Shown here piece by piece: positions 47,570-56,702 of a stretch of 64,000 bases of DNA. Within the stretch, counting starts at the first letter, position 1. Each line of letters begins with the position of its first letter. The notes beneath the pieces are model-generated. The model saw nothing but the letters and a program-made list of their open reading frames with translations, was not told the DNA's origin and ran no database searches. Origin of the DNA: CAVZRC01 sp963777695 (GTDB taxonomy: Bacteria; Planctomycetota; Planctomycetia; Isosphaerales; Isosphaeraceae). Position numbers and translations under genes: made by a program. The stretch lies in assembly GCA_963777695.1 (NCBI GenBank), contig CAVZRC010000004.1, positions 930,001 to 994,000 on the forward strand, in the 5' to 3' direction.

Positions 47570-47715
47570 TGACCACGGGCGTGAGCCCATGGTTCGGACG
47601 GGGCCTTTGGCCCGCCAACCTCGCACGTGAGTGCGATCTTCGATTCGGATCGGGCTGACGCCTGAGGTTGGAGGATGTTCGTCCCGTCCGAACCACGGGC
47701 TCACGCCCGTGGTCA
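47570..47715. repeat. Long inverted repeat, 33-bp arms
   Basis: The arms at 47570-47602 and 47683-47715 match at 32 of 33 positions, with core CCACGGGCGTGAGCCC. An inner pair CCAACCTC/GAGGTTGG lies within the loop. The element sits between the convergent helical-protein and EF-hand genes and could form a large bidirectional terminator hairpin. Confidence 0.75.
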
Positions 47716-47741
47716 CATGTCCAACCAACGAATCGTCATCC

Positions 47742-49421
47742 TTACGGCCGGCTGCCGGCCTTCGCCGCCACGGCGGCGCGGGCCTCTTCGACGTCGATCA
47801 GCCCGTCCTGGTCGCGGTCGAGGCGTTCGAACTGGTCGCGAGTGCCCAGGAACTCGCGGCGGGAGACGTCACCGTCCTGGTTGCGATCCATCTTCTCGAA
47901 CCAGTCGGGCCCTGCGGCCCGGGTCGCGATCACCGATCGCGTCACGGGATTGACCATGCCCATCCCAGTCAGGCCGGAGAGCCCGCCGCGGTCGATGTTG
48001 ACCTGGAAGTGATAGGGGATCTCGTCGGGCGAGACGCGGCCGTCGCCGTCGGCGTCCCATGACATGACCCGGTCGACGGTGCGCATCACCTCCCTCGCGC
48101 CGAGCCTGCGGTCGCGGTCCAGGTCGAGGATGCCGAAGATCGCGCGGCCCTGGTCGGCCGTCGTGACGACCAGCCGGGCGAGGGCGGCTTCGGCCTGGCG
48201 ATCGGCGAATGCGATCAGCTCTTTCAGGTAGATCTTCTTGTCGCCATCCCGGTCGATGAACGCGGAGAGGCCGGCGAGCGGCGATTGGGGACCATTGATC
48301 GCGGCCAGTTCCTTGCCCTCGAGATAGCCGTCCTTGTTGGCGTCGGCGGCCTTGAACTGCTGCAGGAGGATGCGGTGGACTTGCTCGGCCCGGCCGTTCC
48401 CATCCTCGACGTGGACATCGAGCCGGATCTGTCCGATGGCGAACTCGACGTCGCCGTCGGCGAGTTGACGGATCTGCGTCCCTTTCGGCAGGGTGGCGCC
48501 GGCCTCCATCTTGATCGTCGTCCGACCGGGAGCCGCTTCGGAGAGGCTGACCTCGAGCGTCAGGTTGACCGGCGGGCCGGCGAGGAACTTTCGAAGCTCC
48601 TCCGTGTCGAGCATGTCGTCGCCGTTCTTGTCGGCGCCGGCGAAGGTGTCTGGGTCGATGGCGAACTCGGACGGCGACAGCTTGTTATCCAGCCGCCCGG
48701 GTACATCGCCCTTCCCCTTGTCGTATTTCTTGAGCAAGAGCCGGGCCGGCCGGAGCGTTGACTCGCCGTCGACCAGCTCGACGACCGGCGGGAGGGCAGT
48801 GAATCGGCCCCGGCGATCCGACGGGTCTTCCGCGAGGGCGGCGAACGCCGCGCTGGTGAAGGACTCGATCTCGTCGGCGCCGATCATCTCGTTATCGTCG
48901 AGGTCGAGCGGCCGGAGCGAGCCGGCGATCGCCGCCAGCTCGGGCCGGGTGAGCACGCTGTCCTTGTCGCGGTCGAGTTGCTCGAAGAGCGCGTCGGTAC
49001 GCCCGGTCGGCTGACGCCCGACCTCGAGCCGGAAGGGCCCCAGGATCGGCCGGAGCCCCTCGGTCAGCTCATCATACGAGATCGTGCCGTTCTTCGGGCG
49101 GACGTCCAGGTCTTCGAGGGCCGGCACGGCCGAGCCGGTCGTGAGCCGGACGAGCGCGTTGAGGGTGGCCGGGTCGGCCTCCTTGGTCGTGAGGGTGCCG
49201 TCGCCATTGCGGTCGAGGCTCGCGTAGATCGTCCGGATGGAGTCGATCCAGGACGCCTCGAACGGACGGCCCTGCGACGTGACCCGCAGGCGGAGGAACA
49301 CCGGCCGGGTCTCCGCGAGGAAGATCAGGTGGCGCGGATGCCGCTCGGCCGCGGCCGGCGCGGGCTCCTGGGGAGGCGCGGCGGCCACGGCGAGGGTCAT
49401 CAAGGCCCATGCGGCCATCAT
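47742..49421 (-). CDS. EF-hand calcium-binding exported protein
   Basis: This 559-residue protein begins with a short hydrophobic signal (MMAAWALMTLAVAAAPPQE). Many EF-hand loops of DxDxDG type are spread along it, for example DRNGDGTLTTKE, DKNGDDMLDTEE, DANKDGYLEGKE, DADGDGRVSPDE, DRNQDGDVSRRE and DRDQDGLIDVEE. It is a predicted secreted calcium-binding protein. Its start overlaps the stop of the DUF1501 gene (TGATG), so the two genes are translationally coupled. Confidence 0.85.
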   Translation of the reverse strand: MMAAWALMTLAVAAAPPQEPAPAAAERHPRHLIFLAETRPVFLRLRVTSQGRPFEASWIDSIRTIYASLDRNGDGTLTTKEADPATLNALVRLTTGSAVPALEDLDVRPKNGTISYDELTEGLRPILGPFRLEVGRQPTGRTDALFEQLDRDKDSVLTRPELAAIAGSLRPLDLDDNEMIGADEIESFTSAAFAALAEDPSDRRGRFTALPPVVELVDGESTLRPARLLLKKYDKGKGDVPGRLDNKLSPSEFAIDPDTFAGADKNGDDMLDTEELRKFLAGPPVNLTLEVSLSEAAPGRTTIKMEAGATLPKGTQIRQLADGDVEFAIGQIRLDVHVEDGNGRAEQVHRILLQQFKAADANKDGYLEGKELAAINGPQSPLAGLSAFIDRDGDKKIYLKELIAFADRQAEAALARLVVTTADQGRAIFGILDLDRDRRLGAREVMRTVDRVMSWDADGDGRVSPDEIPYHFQVNIDRGGLSGLTGMGMVNPVTRSVIATRAAGPDWFEKMDRNQDGDVSRREFLGTRDQFERLDRDQDGLIDVEEARAAVAAKAGSRP

Positions 49422-50770
49422 CAGAGGAGTTCCTTGATGGGGTTGGCCTTCAGGTCGACGAGCCGGATCGGACGGCCATTTTCGACGGTGTTCTGCTTGC
49501 CCGGGTCGATCCCCAGGCCCTTGATCACGGTCGCGAGCAGATCGGGCACCGTGACGGGCCGGTCCTTGACCTGCTCGCCATCGACGCCGGTGTCGCCGAT
49601 CGTCTGGCCGCCGCGGATCCCGCCGCCGGCGAGGACGGTTGACCAGGCATTCGGGAAATGGTCGCGGCCGGCGGTCTCGTTGATCTTCGGCGTCCGGCCG
49701 AACTCGCCCATCCAGACGATCAGGGTGCTATCGAGCAGGCCGCGGGACCTCAGGTCGTTCATCAGGGTCGACCAGCCGGCGTCGAGGACGCCGCAGAGCT
49801 TCTCGACGGCGTCGAAGTTCTGCGCGTGGGTGTCCCAGCCTAGGCCGTTGTTGCCGTCGACCGAGGAGAGCGTCACCTCGACGAACGGCACCCCGCGCTC
49901 GACCAGCCGTCGGGCCAGCAGGCAACCCTGGCCGAACGGGTTGTCGCCGTAAGCCTCCTTCACCTCGTCGGACTCCTGGTCCAGGTCGAACGCCTTGGCG
50001 GCCGACGACCGCATCATCTTCACGGCGCGTCGGTAGGCACTCTGGTGGCTGAACGCGGGGACGCCGGGGCGATTGGCGAGGAACTCATTTCCTAATGTGT
50101 CCATCAGCTCGAGCCGTTCGTCGGCCCGGGGCCGGCCGATTCCGCGTGGGACGTCGAGATCCTCGACCCGCAGCGAGGACGTCCCGTCGTTCATGCCGCC
50201 GGCCAGGTTCCGCTCGCCGACGGTCAACGGTGCGCACTTCGGCCCGAGGAAGCCCGAGGTGAAGGCGGCCGCATTGATCGCCCGGACCGGCGAGATGCTC
50301 ACGAACCCCGGCAGCTCGGCCGACTCGTCGTCGAACTCGTTGGCGACCAGCGAGCCGAGCGTCGGGTAGCGGACCGCCCCCATGGGCAGGTAACCGGTCC
50401 GGAGATAGTAGGTCGCCCGGCCGTGGTCGCCTTCACGGGAGCTCATCGATCGGATGATCGCGAGGTCCTTGGCCTGCTTGGCGAGCATCGGCAGGTGCGG
50501 GCCCATCAGCATCCCCGGCACCGCCGTCTTGATGGGCTTGAACGGGCCGCTATTGGCGTGGCCCGGCTTGGGGTCGAAGGTGTCGGTCTGGCTGGGGCCG
50601 CCGGACATCCAGAGCAGGATGCAAGACTTGCGGCGATTCGGGTTCTTGGCCGTGTCCGCGGCCAGGGCCTCGATCCAGCCCGACGCGGAGACGCCGAGGG
50701 CGCCCGCGGTGGCGAGCCGCATCAACTCCCGTCGGGTCAATTGCGGGACATGGCGGTTCGGGCGACTCAT
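49421..50770 (-). CDS. DUF1501 family exported protein (intact)
   Basis: This 449-residue member starts with TRRELMRLATAGALGVSASG, a twin-arginine-like signal. It contains CILLWMSGGPSQTDTFDPKP, YPTLGSLVANEFDDESAELP, GVPFVEVTLSS and LIVWMGEFGRTPKI with NETAGRDHFPNAW. Unlike the copy at 19517-20991 it is in one frame. It follows a DUF1549/DUF1553 gene and is coupled to the EF-hand gene. Confidence 0.92.
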   Translation of the reverse strand: MSRPNRHVPQLTRRELMRLATAGALGVSASGWIEALAADTAKNPNRRKSCILLWMSGGPSQTDTFDPKPGHANSGPFKPIKTAVPGMLMGPHLPMLAKQAKDLAIIRSMSSREGDHGRATYYLRTGYLPMGAVRYPTLGSLVANEFDDESAELPGFVSISPVRAINAAAFTSGFLGPKCAPLTVGERNLAGGMNDGTSSLRVEDLDVPRGIGRPRADERLELMDTLGNEFLANRPGVPAFSHQSAYRRAVKMMRSSAAKAFDLDQESDEVKEAYGDNPFGQGCLLARRLVERGVPFVEVTLSSVDGNNGLGWDTHAQNFDAVEKLCGVLDAGWSTLMNDLRSRGLLDSTLIVWMGEFGRTPKINETAGRDHFPNAWSTVLAGGGIRGGQTIGDTGVDGEQVKDRPVTVPDLLATVIKGLGIDPGKQNTVENGRPIRLVDLKANPIKELL

Positions 50771-50854
50771 GGCGACACTCCCTCTGCGCCGTGGGGCGCG
50801 AATCGAGCCAAGCGGAACAAGAACACTTCGAGGGCGCCGACCCGGTTGGGCCGG

Positions 50855-52434
50855 TCAATGATTCAGGTGGAACTCGGGCCCATTCAGGATCGCCCAGAAG
50901 ATGTCGGCCAGGGCCTTGGCACGATCGTCGTCGGTCTTCCGACTCTCGACGAATTTGACGAGCATCGCCAGCTCGTCGGGCCTCGGGCGACGGGTGAGGG
51001 TCGCCAGGTAAAGCGTCTCGATCCGGCCCGGTGTCTCGAGGTAAGGTGCCTTGACGATTGCGCCGAGCACCCGGCCGGTCTCGGGATTCGTGGCGGCGTC
51101 GATGTACGACCCATTCATGATCGTCAGCGCCTGGATGATGGTCGTCTCGGCCTCGACGGGCCGTTCCTCGCGGCTGGCGAACAGCTCGAGAAAGCGGGCG
51201 CGTGCCTCGGGCGACTCGGCGCCGGTGGCCTGGGTGAGACTGTCGAAGAGCTGGACCGGCGAGATCCCCCGGACGGGCATCGCGGCGAACATCGGCGACG
51301 AGGATTCGGTCTGGTTGGTCACGCTCGAGAGGCTGTAGGCCCGCGTCGCCGTCAGGGCGCGGATCAGGAACTTCAAGTTGTATTCGTGCGCCCGGAACTG
51401 ATCCGCCAGCTCGTCGAGCAGTCCGCCCAGGTCCGAACCGCCGGCCCCGTCGATGTCATCCACCGGCTCGACCAGACCGAGGCCGAAGAACCGTGCCCAG
51501 ACGCGGTTGACCACGGCCCGGGCGAGATACGGATTCTTGGGCGCCGTGACCCACTCGGCCAGGATTTCGCGCGAATCGGCGCGAGGACGCCACACCGGTG
51601 CGGAACCATCGAGGTGGGTCGCCTTCACGACCTTCTTCGTCCCCGGGATGGTCAACTCACGGATCGGCGTGGCCGGTGTTCGCCGCATCACAACCCCGTT
51701 CTCAGGCGCTGGGGCGCCACGTCGGCGAAGAAGGCCGCGAGGCTCCAGAATTGCTCGCGCTTCCAGCTCGCGAACGGGTGATTGTGGCACTGGGCGCACT
51801 CGAGGCGGACGCCCAGGAACACGCGGGAGACGCCCGCGGCGAGGTTCTCGGGCTTGTTCTCCTTCGCCGTGTAGTAACCCACCGGAGAGGGGACGAGGCG
51901 GCCAACCACGGCGTTGGCATTCTGGGCGTTCAGTTTGGCCGTGAGGATCTCGCGGACGATTCGATCGTAGCCCGCATCCTCGATCACCATCTTCCGGAGC
52001 CACGTCTCGAAGTTGCCGGCGACCTGCCTGGCCAGGTCCTCGGTATCAGCCTCTGGGAGGAGCAGCCTGCGCCAGATTTCGGTGGCGCGGGTGGTGTAGG
52101 CCGGGCTGTCGAGCAGGCGTTCGACCAGCGCGAGGCGTTTGCCCGGGCTCGGGTCGTCGAGGAAATCGCGGGCCTCGGCGGCCGTCGGGATCTTGCCGAT
52201 CAGGTCGAGGCTGACGCGACGCAGGAACTCGCCGTCGTCGGCGATCGCGGCAGGCCGGACCTTGGACTCGGCCCATCGCGCCGCGAGCACGGCGTCGATC
52301 CGCGCCGCCAGCGACTTCGCGTCCCTCACCGAATTCGATGGGCTCGTCCGCCCCCCGCGAGCGTCGGCCGTGCCGTCGGCACGGGCCGCGGCCACCATGA
52401 AAATGACGATGAGACAAGGTCTGATGAGATGCAC
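50855..52434 (-). CDS. DUF1549/DUF1553 protein without cytochrome domain (frameshift at about 51705)
   Basis: Two frames give a protein of about 525 residues. A GTG at 52434 with AGAGGAT upstream starts a signal peptide (HLIRPCLIVIFMVAAARADG). DUF1549 has FLRRVSLDLIGKIPTAAEAR and LECAQCHNHPF with a CxxCH. After the break in CGCCTGAGAACGGGG, the second frame gives ENGVVMRRTPATPI and DUF1553 with NPYLARAVVNRVWARFFGLG and QALTIMNGSYID. It lacks the N-terminal CxxCH domain of the two larger copies in this window. It is co-directional with the DUF1501 and EF-hand genes. Confidence 0.85.
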
Positions 52435-52869
52435 GGCTGCGATCCTCTCGGTCCCGTTAAACGTGGAACGGATGATCTCCACCCCGGTTGCTGGGCGTCG
52501 TTGAAATGCGAGGCACCGATCGACCCGGGGATCGGGCTGACAGTCCGTCGATCAAACCCTCCGCCTCGAAGCCGGGCGTCGTGTCCGACGCGCATCGAAC
52601 CCGATCCCGCAAGCTTCCGCCCCGATCACGTCAGGGTGGCGTACGGCCGGGCGACCCGTTGTCGGGCAATCCTAATAAATGAGTATCGCTCGCCCCGTGA
52701 TGCTGTCAACGAGAATCTTCTGACATTTGTGAAATGTAGGGCCTTGCCGTCTGCAATGGTCTTGCGTGTTTCCGCCGAAATCGACATAATAGGCTATTGC
52801 CTGTCGGATGGCTTCCATGAGTGCAATCGGCGATGTGAGCCGTAGAGTCCTTTTCAATTGGATCGGACC

Positions 52870-53064
52870 ATGAAGTATTGCCGACATTGCGGTCGGATGA
52901 CCTTACATGTTAAGGCCGTCCCCTTGAGCCTTCCATGGCCATGGGCCATACTCCACCCTGTCTTCTGGCTGTTGGATCTGGTGCTCGACCCGCCGCGATG
53001 CCAGAAGTGCCGCGATTGGTGCCGCGAGGCGCGAGCCATGGATGCGAGATCGCGAGTGCGGTGA
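52870..53064 (+). CDS. Small zinc-ribbon-like membrane protein
   Basis: This 64-residue protein has two CxxC pairs, YCRHCGRMTLHVK and RCQKCRDWC, on either side of a hydrophobic segment (LPWPWAILHPVFWLLDLVLD). A zinc ribbon anchored to or inserted in the membrane is likely. GGATCGG precedes the ATG. It stands alone; the surrounding sequence (52483-52869) shows no other gene. Confidence 0.5.
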   Translation: MKYCRHCGRMTLHVKAVPLSLPWPWAILHPVFWLLDLVLDPPRCQKCRDWCREARAMDARSRVR

Positions 53065-53213
53065 TCGGCTTCCGGACGACGGGATTCCTTCTTGCCGCAC
53101 GAGCGCAACGGTCGGCTCGATTCGCGCGGATCGGGACGTCCCCGCCCCTCGATCGCGCGGGACGAGTCATAGGGGTTTGCCGGGCGGCTGTGAATCAATC
53201 GATTCCGGATAAC

Positions 53214-53275
53214 GGATTGCGAATCACGAATATATCTAAAACGCAGATCATCAAGGACTTACGAATTCGCAATCC
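53214..53275. repeat. Inverted repeat in AT-rich spacer
   Basis: GGATTGCGAAT (53214-53224) and ATTCGCAATCC (53265-53275) are exact inverted copies around an AT-rich loop, with further partial symmetry outside. It could be a terminator-like or transposon-end structure. Nothing else is recognised from 53065 to 53366. Confidence 0.4.
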
Positions 53276-53366
53276 GGAATTCGCGATTTATTATCCGATA
53301 CTTTCACAAGCTCTGACCTGACAATCCCATCAGCGCCGCGGCACGGGCGCGATGCGATAGAGACGA

Positions 53367-53552
53367 TCAGGATCGGCCGGCCTGCTTCGGGGATCGATCC
53401 TTGAGGCTTTTCCCTCGACACCAATCCCAGGTCGGACGGATCCATCGAATCCGGGCCAAGGAGCCGGATCGGACCGATCCCTCACGCTTCCCGCCCGAGC
53501 CACCTTCCAGGAGTCCGGCGCTCCAAAGGATTCCAACGATGTAGGTCCACAT
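53367..53552 (-). CDS. Small membrane peptide, copy A (MWTYI family)
   Basis: This 61-codon frame begins MWTYIVGILWSAGLLEGGSG, a hydrophobic helix followed by a Gly-rich GGSGGKR, then an Arg-rich tail. The first 23 residues are almost identical to a second gene at 55589-55774, whereas the tails diverge. It is divergent from double-glycine peptide A (start 53972). The duplication of coding sequence and neighbour supports it being real. The true C-terminus may differ if there is a frameshift. Confidence 0.45.
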   Translation of the reverse strand: MWTYIVGILWSAGLLEGGSGGKREGSVRSGSLARIRWIRPTWDWCRGKSLKDRSPKQAGRS

Positions 53553-53870
53553 CGATCAAATCCCCTGCGCCTGATCGGTCCGACGCTCTTGCCCGCATGA
53601 AACTGAACGTCATCCTTGGCGACGGGCTTGCATGGCTTCGTCGCTCGACTTGAACAATATACCATCGCGACTTGCTTGGCGAGAACCCCTTTGGTACGGC
53701 GACGTACCATTCCAGTGATGTCCCCGATCACACGCCCAGGCTTCTCACCCCGTGACTTCGTGGCCGGTCCGGGCACCAAAGATGTCGCTCATACGGTCCG
53801 TCAGTCGTCCATGCCGGCGCAACGAAAGCGACCGTGGCTCTCTGGGGCCGGCCAGAAATTCGGAAGTGAA

Positions 53871-53971
53871 TCGTGTAAGGTCCGGGCCGACTCGCTGTAT
53901 CAGGAGCGGCGGCGGCGTGAATGGCACCCGTCGCTATCCATCATGAGGCCCTCGCACGAGGAGTTCCGACG
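53871..53971 (+). promoter_or_regulatory. Conserved leader upstream of double-glycine peptide A
   Basis: This 101-base block is largely identical to 56066-56165 in front of peptide B, including CTCGCACGAGGAGTTCCGAC just before the ATG, which carries the GAGGAG ribosome-binding site. It marks a shared promoter or untranslated region and the extent of the duplication. The preceding gap (53553-53870) shows no gene. Confidence 0.6.
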
Positions 53972-54154
53972 ATGAATACCCAGGAGTTGACCGAGAAGGC
54001 CTCCAAGACCTCGACCGAACCCCAGGCTATCGTAGCGACCGAGGCCAACACGGCCGGCGCGACTGCGAAGGAATTGACCGACGAACAGTTCGCCGCGGTC
54101 GTCGGCGGCATCCAAGGCGCCCACATCGGCTATCAAGTCGCGAAAAAGATGTAA
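53972..54154 (+). CDS. Double-glycine-leader peptide A
   Basis: This 60-residue peptide has a charged N-terminal leader ending in KELTDEQFAAVVGG, the classic pattern of leaders cut after Gly-Gly by C39-peptidase ABC exporters. The 14 residues that follow are IQGAHIGYQVAKKM. The start at 53972 has GAGGAG upstream. Two related peptides lie within 2.7 kb. No transporter or modifying enzyme is nearby in the window, so function as a bacteriocin or signal is inferred from the leader only. Confidence 0.65.
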   Translation: MNTQELTEKASKTSTEPQAIVATEANTAGATAKELTDEQFAAVVGGIQGAHIGYQVAKKM

Positions 54155-54172
54155 GCAAACCGGGCGTCAACT

Positions 54173-54220
54173 CGGCTGGCCGTCTCCCCACGGAGGCGGT
54201 CCGGCCGTTGGCGTTGGTGA
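54173..54220. repeat. Stem-loop element, copy 1
   Basis: The element pairs CGGCTGG with CCGGCCG around a loop containing CACGGAGGCGG and is followed by TTGGCGTTGG. It lies 18 bases after peptide A. Related copies are at 54895-54933 and 56656-56702. The position suggests a terminator or REP-like element. Confidence 0.6.
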
Positions 54221-54395
54221 TGAGAGGATGGTCCCGGCGACCGTAGATAGGGCCGGGCGACCGATCAGAAACGTCGCCCTTCTCCGTAATCCGGTAGGTC
54301 GCCGCGTCTCGGCAACCCTCCGAATCGATCCGGGCTATCGGGGTCAAGGCGTCGAGGCATCCGCCTTCGCCTTCCGCCTCAAGCGATCATCACCG

Positions 54396-54635
54396 CTATT
54401 TCGCATTCAGGACCGCAAACACGATCGCCATGGCGATCAGGCCGACGAACACGAGGTAGTAGGCCGGTTTGTCCGCGAGCGCCGGAGCCTCGATCTTTCC
54501 GCCTGGCCTCTTCATCGCCCCCGCACGAATCGCGAGCCTTCGGTATCGCCTCTCGTACGTTGACATTCGACGACCTTGGTTGATCTCGTCCCAGGTCCAC
54601 TTCTCCATCCCGGGCGGCTTCGTCCGGCGAGGCAT
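54396..54635 (-). CDS. Small C-terminally anchored membrane protein
   Basis: This 79-residue protein begins MPRRTKPPGMEKWTWDEIN, is basic in the middle (RRYRRLAIRAGAMKRPGG), and ends with a membrane helix YYLVFVGLIAMAIVFAVLNA. GGAGGA lies 9 bases before the ATG at 54635. No family is recognised. It lies within the peptide cassette region and could belong to it, but nothing shows a direct link. Confidence 0.5.
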   Translation of the reverse strand: MPRRTKPPGMEKWTWDEINQGRRMSTYERRYRRLAIRAGAMKRPGGKIEAPALADKPAYYLVFVGLIAMAIVFAVLNAK

Positions 54636-55588
54636 GGGGCAATCCTCCGAATCCAGGGTCCCATCGTAGACGTCATCTCTTCTGCCGTTTGTAGACCTCG
54701 TTGCCGCAAGCAAGAGAAAACTCGATCGTCATCGATCTCCACTCAACGCAAAGCATCCTTGATGAGTCTGGCCGTTCATCATATCGACGGCCAACCGTGC
54801 TGCAAGGTGGTAGTCACTCCGGACCGCCTCGTCGGGCCGTGATCGGCCCCACCCGATCATGGCGGTAAGGCCGACGCAGCGAATCGGCCGGACGACTCCC
54901 GACGGAGGCGGTGCGGCCGCTGGCGTTGACGGGCATCGATGCCCGACGCCGCGTCGGCGCGGCAATCGACGCCTTCCGGGATCGAAGCTCATCGATCGCG
55001 TGTCGAATGGGCACACGCGTGATGGTCGGTCCGATCGGCGTTCAGAATCCTCTGGCCCGGAGGCTCGGCAGCATCGAGAAAAGCGCCGCAAGTCATTACG
55101 GCGCATCTGCCCCCGCGGAACCATGGCCGTTCCACCTGTTGATGATGCCGGGGCCGGCCTTCTAGGAAAGGCCGCCACGGCTGGCGGAGTTGTACGGCTC
55201 GCCTGCCCTCATGATCAGCAAAGGCGGACGAGTCGATCCGGCCGACACTCCCGCCTTGCCGTCGCCGGACCGGACCAGTTTGCCAGGCTCGCGGATGCGC
55301 CGCAACGGCGAAAGACTCCGAATCAACGAGCGCACGAACACCCGATGATGGATTTCTCGAACATCGGCCCGGCGCGGGGTCCTTACCTCGACCGCGATTC
55401 CATGGGCGCCGCGATCGGCGTGATGCAGGCCCCGGACCACCGCACGCGAATCGGGATCGCCATGACCGCCGAAGCCGACCAGGACGGAGTCGCACGCCGG
55501 CGGTTGAAGGTCCGGGGCGTCGAAATAGCGAGACTTGGGTGGTCGTGGTCCGGGAGTCCAGGGATGCGGAATGCCGGATGGGGCGGTC
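54636..55588. other. Gene-poor stretch
   Basis: Nearly one kilobase has open frames on both strands, but none shows a family motif, a plausible start with ribosome-binding site and normal codon pattern together. The only clear structure is the stem-loop at 54895-54933. It may be degenerated sequence between the two copies of the peptide cassette. Confidence 0.45.
54895..54933. repeat. Stem-loop element, copy 2
   Basis: CGGCCG at each end encloses GACGGAGGCGG and is followed by CTGGCGTTG, matching copies 1 and 3. It has no peptide gene directly before it here. Confidence 0.55.
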
Positions 55589-55774
55589 TCAGAAGACAGA
55601 CAGGTCCGGCTTTCGGTCGGCTGCGGAATCCTTCCTACGCCACCGATCCCAGGCCGGCAGAATCCGTCGAGTCGGCGCGATGAAACGGGGGCGGTATGAT
55701 CTCTTGCGCTTCCCACCCGAGCCGCCTTCCAGGAGTCCGGCGCTCCACAGGATTCCGATGATGTATGTCCACAT
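55589..55774 (-). CDS. Small membrane peptide, copy B (MWTYI family)
   Basis: This 61-codon frame begins MWTYIIGILWSAGLLEGGSG followed by GKRKRSYRP. It is a close paralogue of the gene at 53367-53552 over the first 23 residues and is placed the same way relative to a double-glycine peptide (copy B at 56166). Upstream GGGGCTTTGATCG is also shared. The C-terminal tails are unrelated between copies. Confidence 0.45.
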   Translation of the reverse strand: MWTYIIGILWSAGLLEGGSGGKRKRSYRPRFIAPTRRILPAWDRWRRKDSAADRKPDLSVF

Positions 55775-56065
55775 CGATCAAAGCCCCTTCGCCTGATCGG
55801 CCCGAGCGATGCTGCGGGGACGAGGTCGTCGTTTGCCTGGATGACAAGGCCTGGAGCGGATACGCGCGGCCAGACCGAGGCACGACCTTACGCAGCACCC
55901 TTCTGTAAAGGATTGTTAAGTACGGATTATGCAATCATTCTGGAGAGTTCTCACCGAGCTGTCAATGCATGACCGGACTGGATGTCACCCGAATAGGCAA
56001 AAGGGAGGTGGGAAGGTCTGGGCCGACCGGCTCAACTTCGGAGAGGTCAAGCTCGCGGAAAAAAC

Positions 56066-56165
56066 TCGTGTAAGGTTCGGGCCGACTCGCAGTATCAGGG
56101 GTGCGGCGGCGTGGATGGCACCCGTCGCGATGCATCACGAGGCCCTCGCACGAGGAGTTCCGACC
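56066..56165 (+). promoter_or_regulatory. Conserved leader upstream of double-glycine peptide B
   Basis: This is the second copy of the block at 53871-53971, about 88 percent identical by eye, ending in the same GAGGAG ribosome-binding region. The remaining gap 55775-56065 holds no recognised gene. Confidence 0.6.
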
Positions 56166-56357
56166 ATGAAGAACCAGGATACGAACGAAACGGACATCAA
56201 GATCACGACCGACACTCCGGACGAAGCCGCGCCGAACGCTGCCGAGCCGTCGGAGGTCATGCGGGAATTGACCGATGAGCAGTTCGCCGCAGTCGTCGGC
56301 GGCGGCGGCGGTGGCGTCGGCCAGCACATCGGATCGGCCGTCGAGAGAAAGCACTAG
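56166..56357 (+). CDS. Double-glycine-leader peptide B
   Basis: This 63-residue peptide carries RELTDEQFAAVVGG, identical to peptide A across the processing site. The predicted product is very Gly-rich: GGGGVGQHIGSAVERKH. The acidic leader (DTPDEAAPNAAEPSE) differs in sequence from A but has the same character. Start and ribosome-binding site are as for peptide A. Confidence 0.65.
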   Translation: MKNQDTNETDIKITTDTPDEAAPNAAEPSEVMRELTDEQFAAVVGGGGGGVGQHIGSAVERKH

Positions 56358-56442
56358 GTAGTGCGGGCGTCAATCCGATCCGGACAACGCGGCGGGTATC
56401 CGTCGCCACGATCATCAAACCCTGTCACGAGGAGGTTGCGCG

Positions 56443-56627
56443 ATGAGAACCGAGATTCGACCGAGAAGGACGCCAGGCACCTGACGACTTCCAGGCCAGA
56501 GGCGCCCGAGGGCGAGACGGTACCCTTGGCCGGGAAGAAGCTGACCGACGAACAGATTGCCTCTGTTGCTGGTGGCTCGTCGGGGGGTGATCGCCCCGGC
56601 TTCACGAAGGTCGAGATCACGTATTGA
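56443..56627 (+). CDS. Double-glycine-leader peptide C (start region frameshifted)
   Basis: The frame ending at 56627 reads KLTDEQIASVAGG and then SSGGDRPGFTKVEITY, a third peptide of the family. The only good start, an ATG at 56443 behind GAGGAGG, is one base out of frame with it, so an indel in the first codons is likely. A TTG at 56436 is the alternative. It follows peptide B after 85 bases. Confidence 0.5.
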
Positions 56628-56655
56628 ATCGTCGCGATCGCTCGCCACAACGAAG

Positions 56656-56702
56656 CGGCCGGACGTCTACCGATGGAGGCGATCCGGCCGTCGGCGTTGG
56701 CG
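56656..56702. repeat. Stem-loop element, copy 3
   Basis: CGGCCGGA and TCCGGCCG form a perfect 8-bp stem around a loop containing CGATGGAGGCGA, followed by CGGCGTTGG. It lies 28 bases after peptide C, as copy 1 lies after peptide A. The sequence from here to about 57070 shows no gene. Confidence 0.6.

Noticed and set aside
51598..52845. 415-codon plus-strand frame
   Set aside because: Shadow of the DUF1549 gene extended into the intergenic region; no domain.
54859..55683. 274-codon plus-strand frame and its minus-strand counterparts
   Set aside because: No motif, no start signal, and its end overlaps the MWTYI peptide gene; codon pattern looks random.
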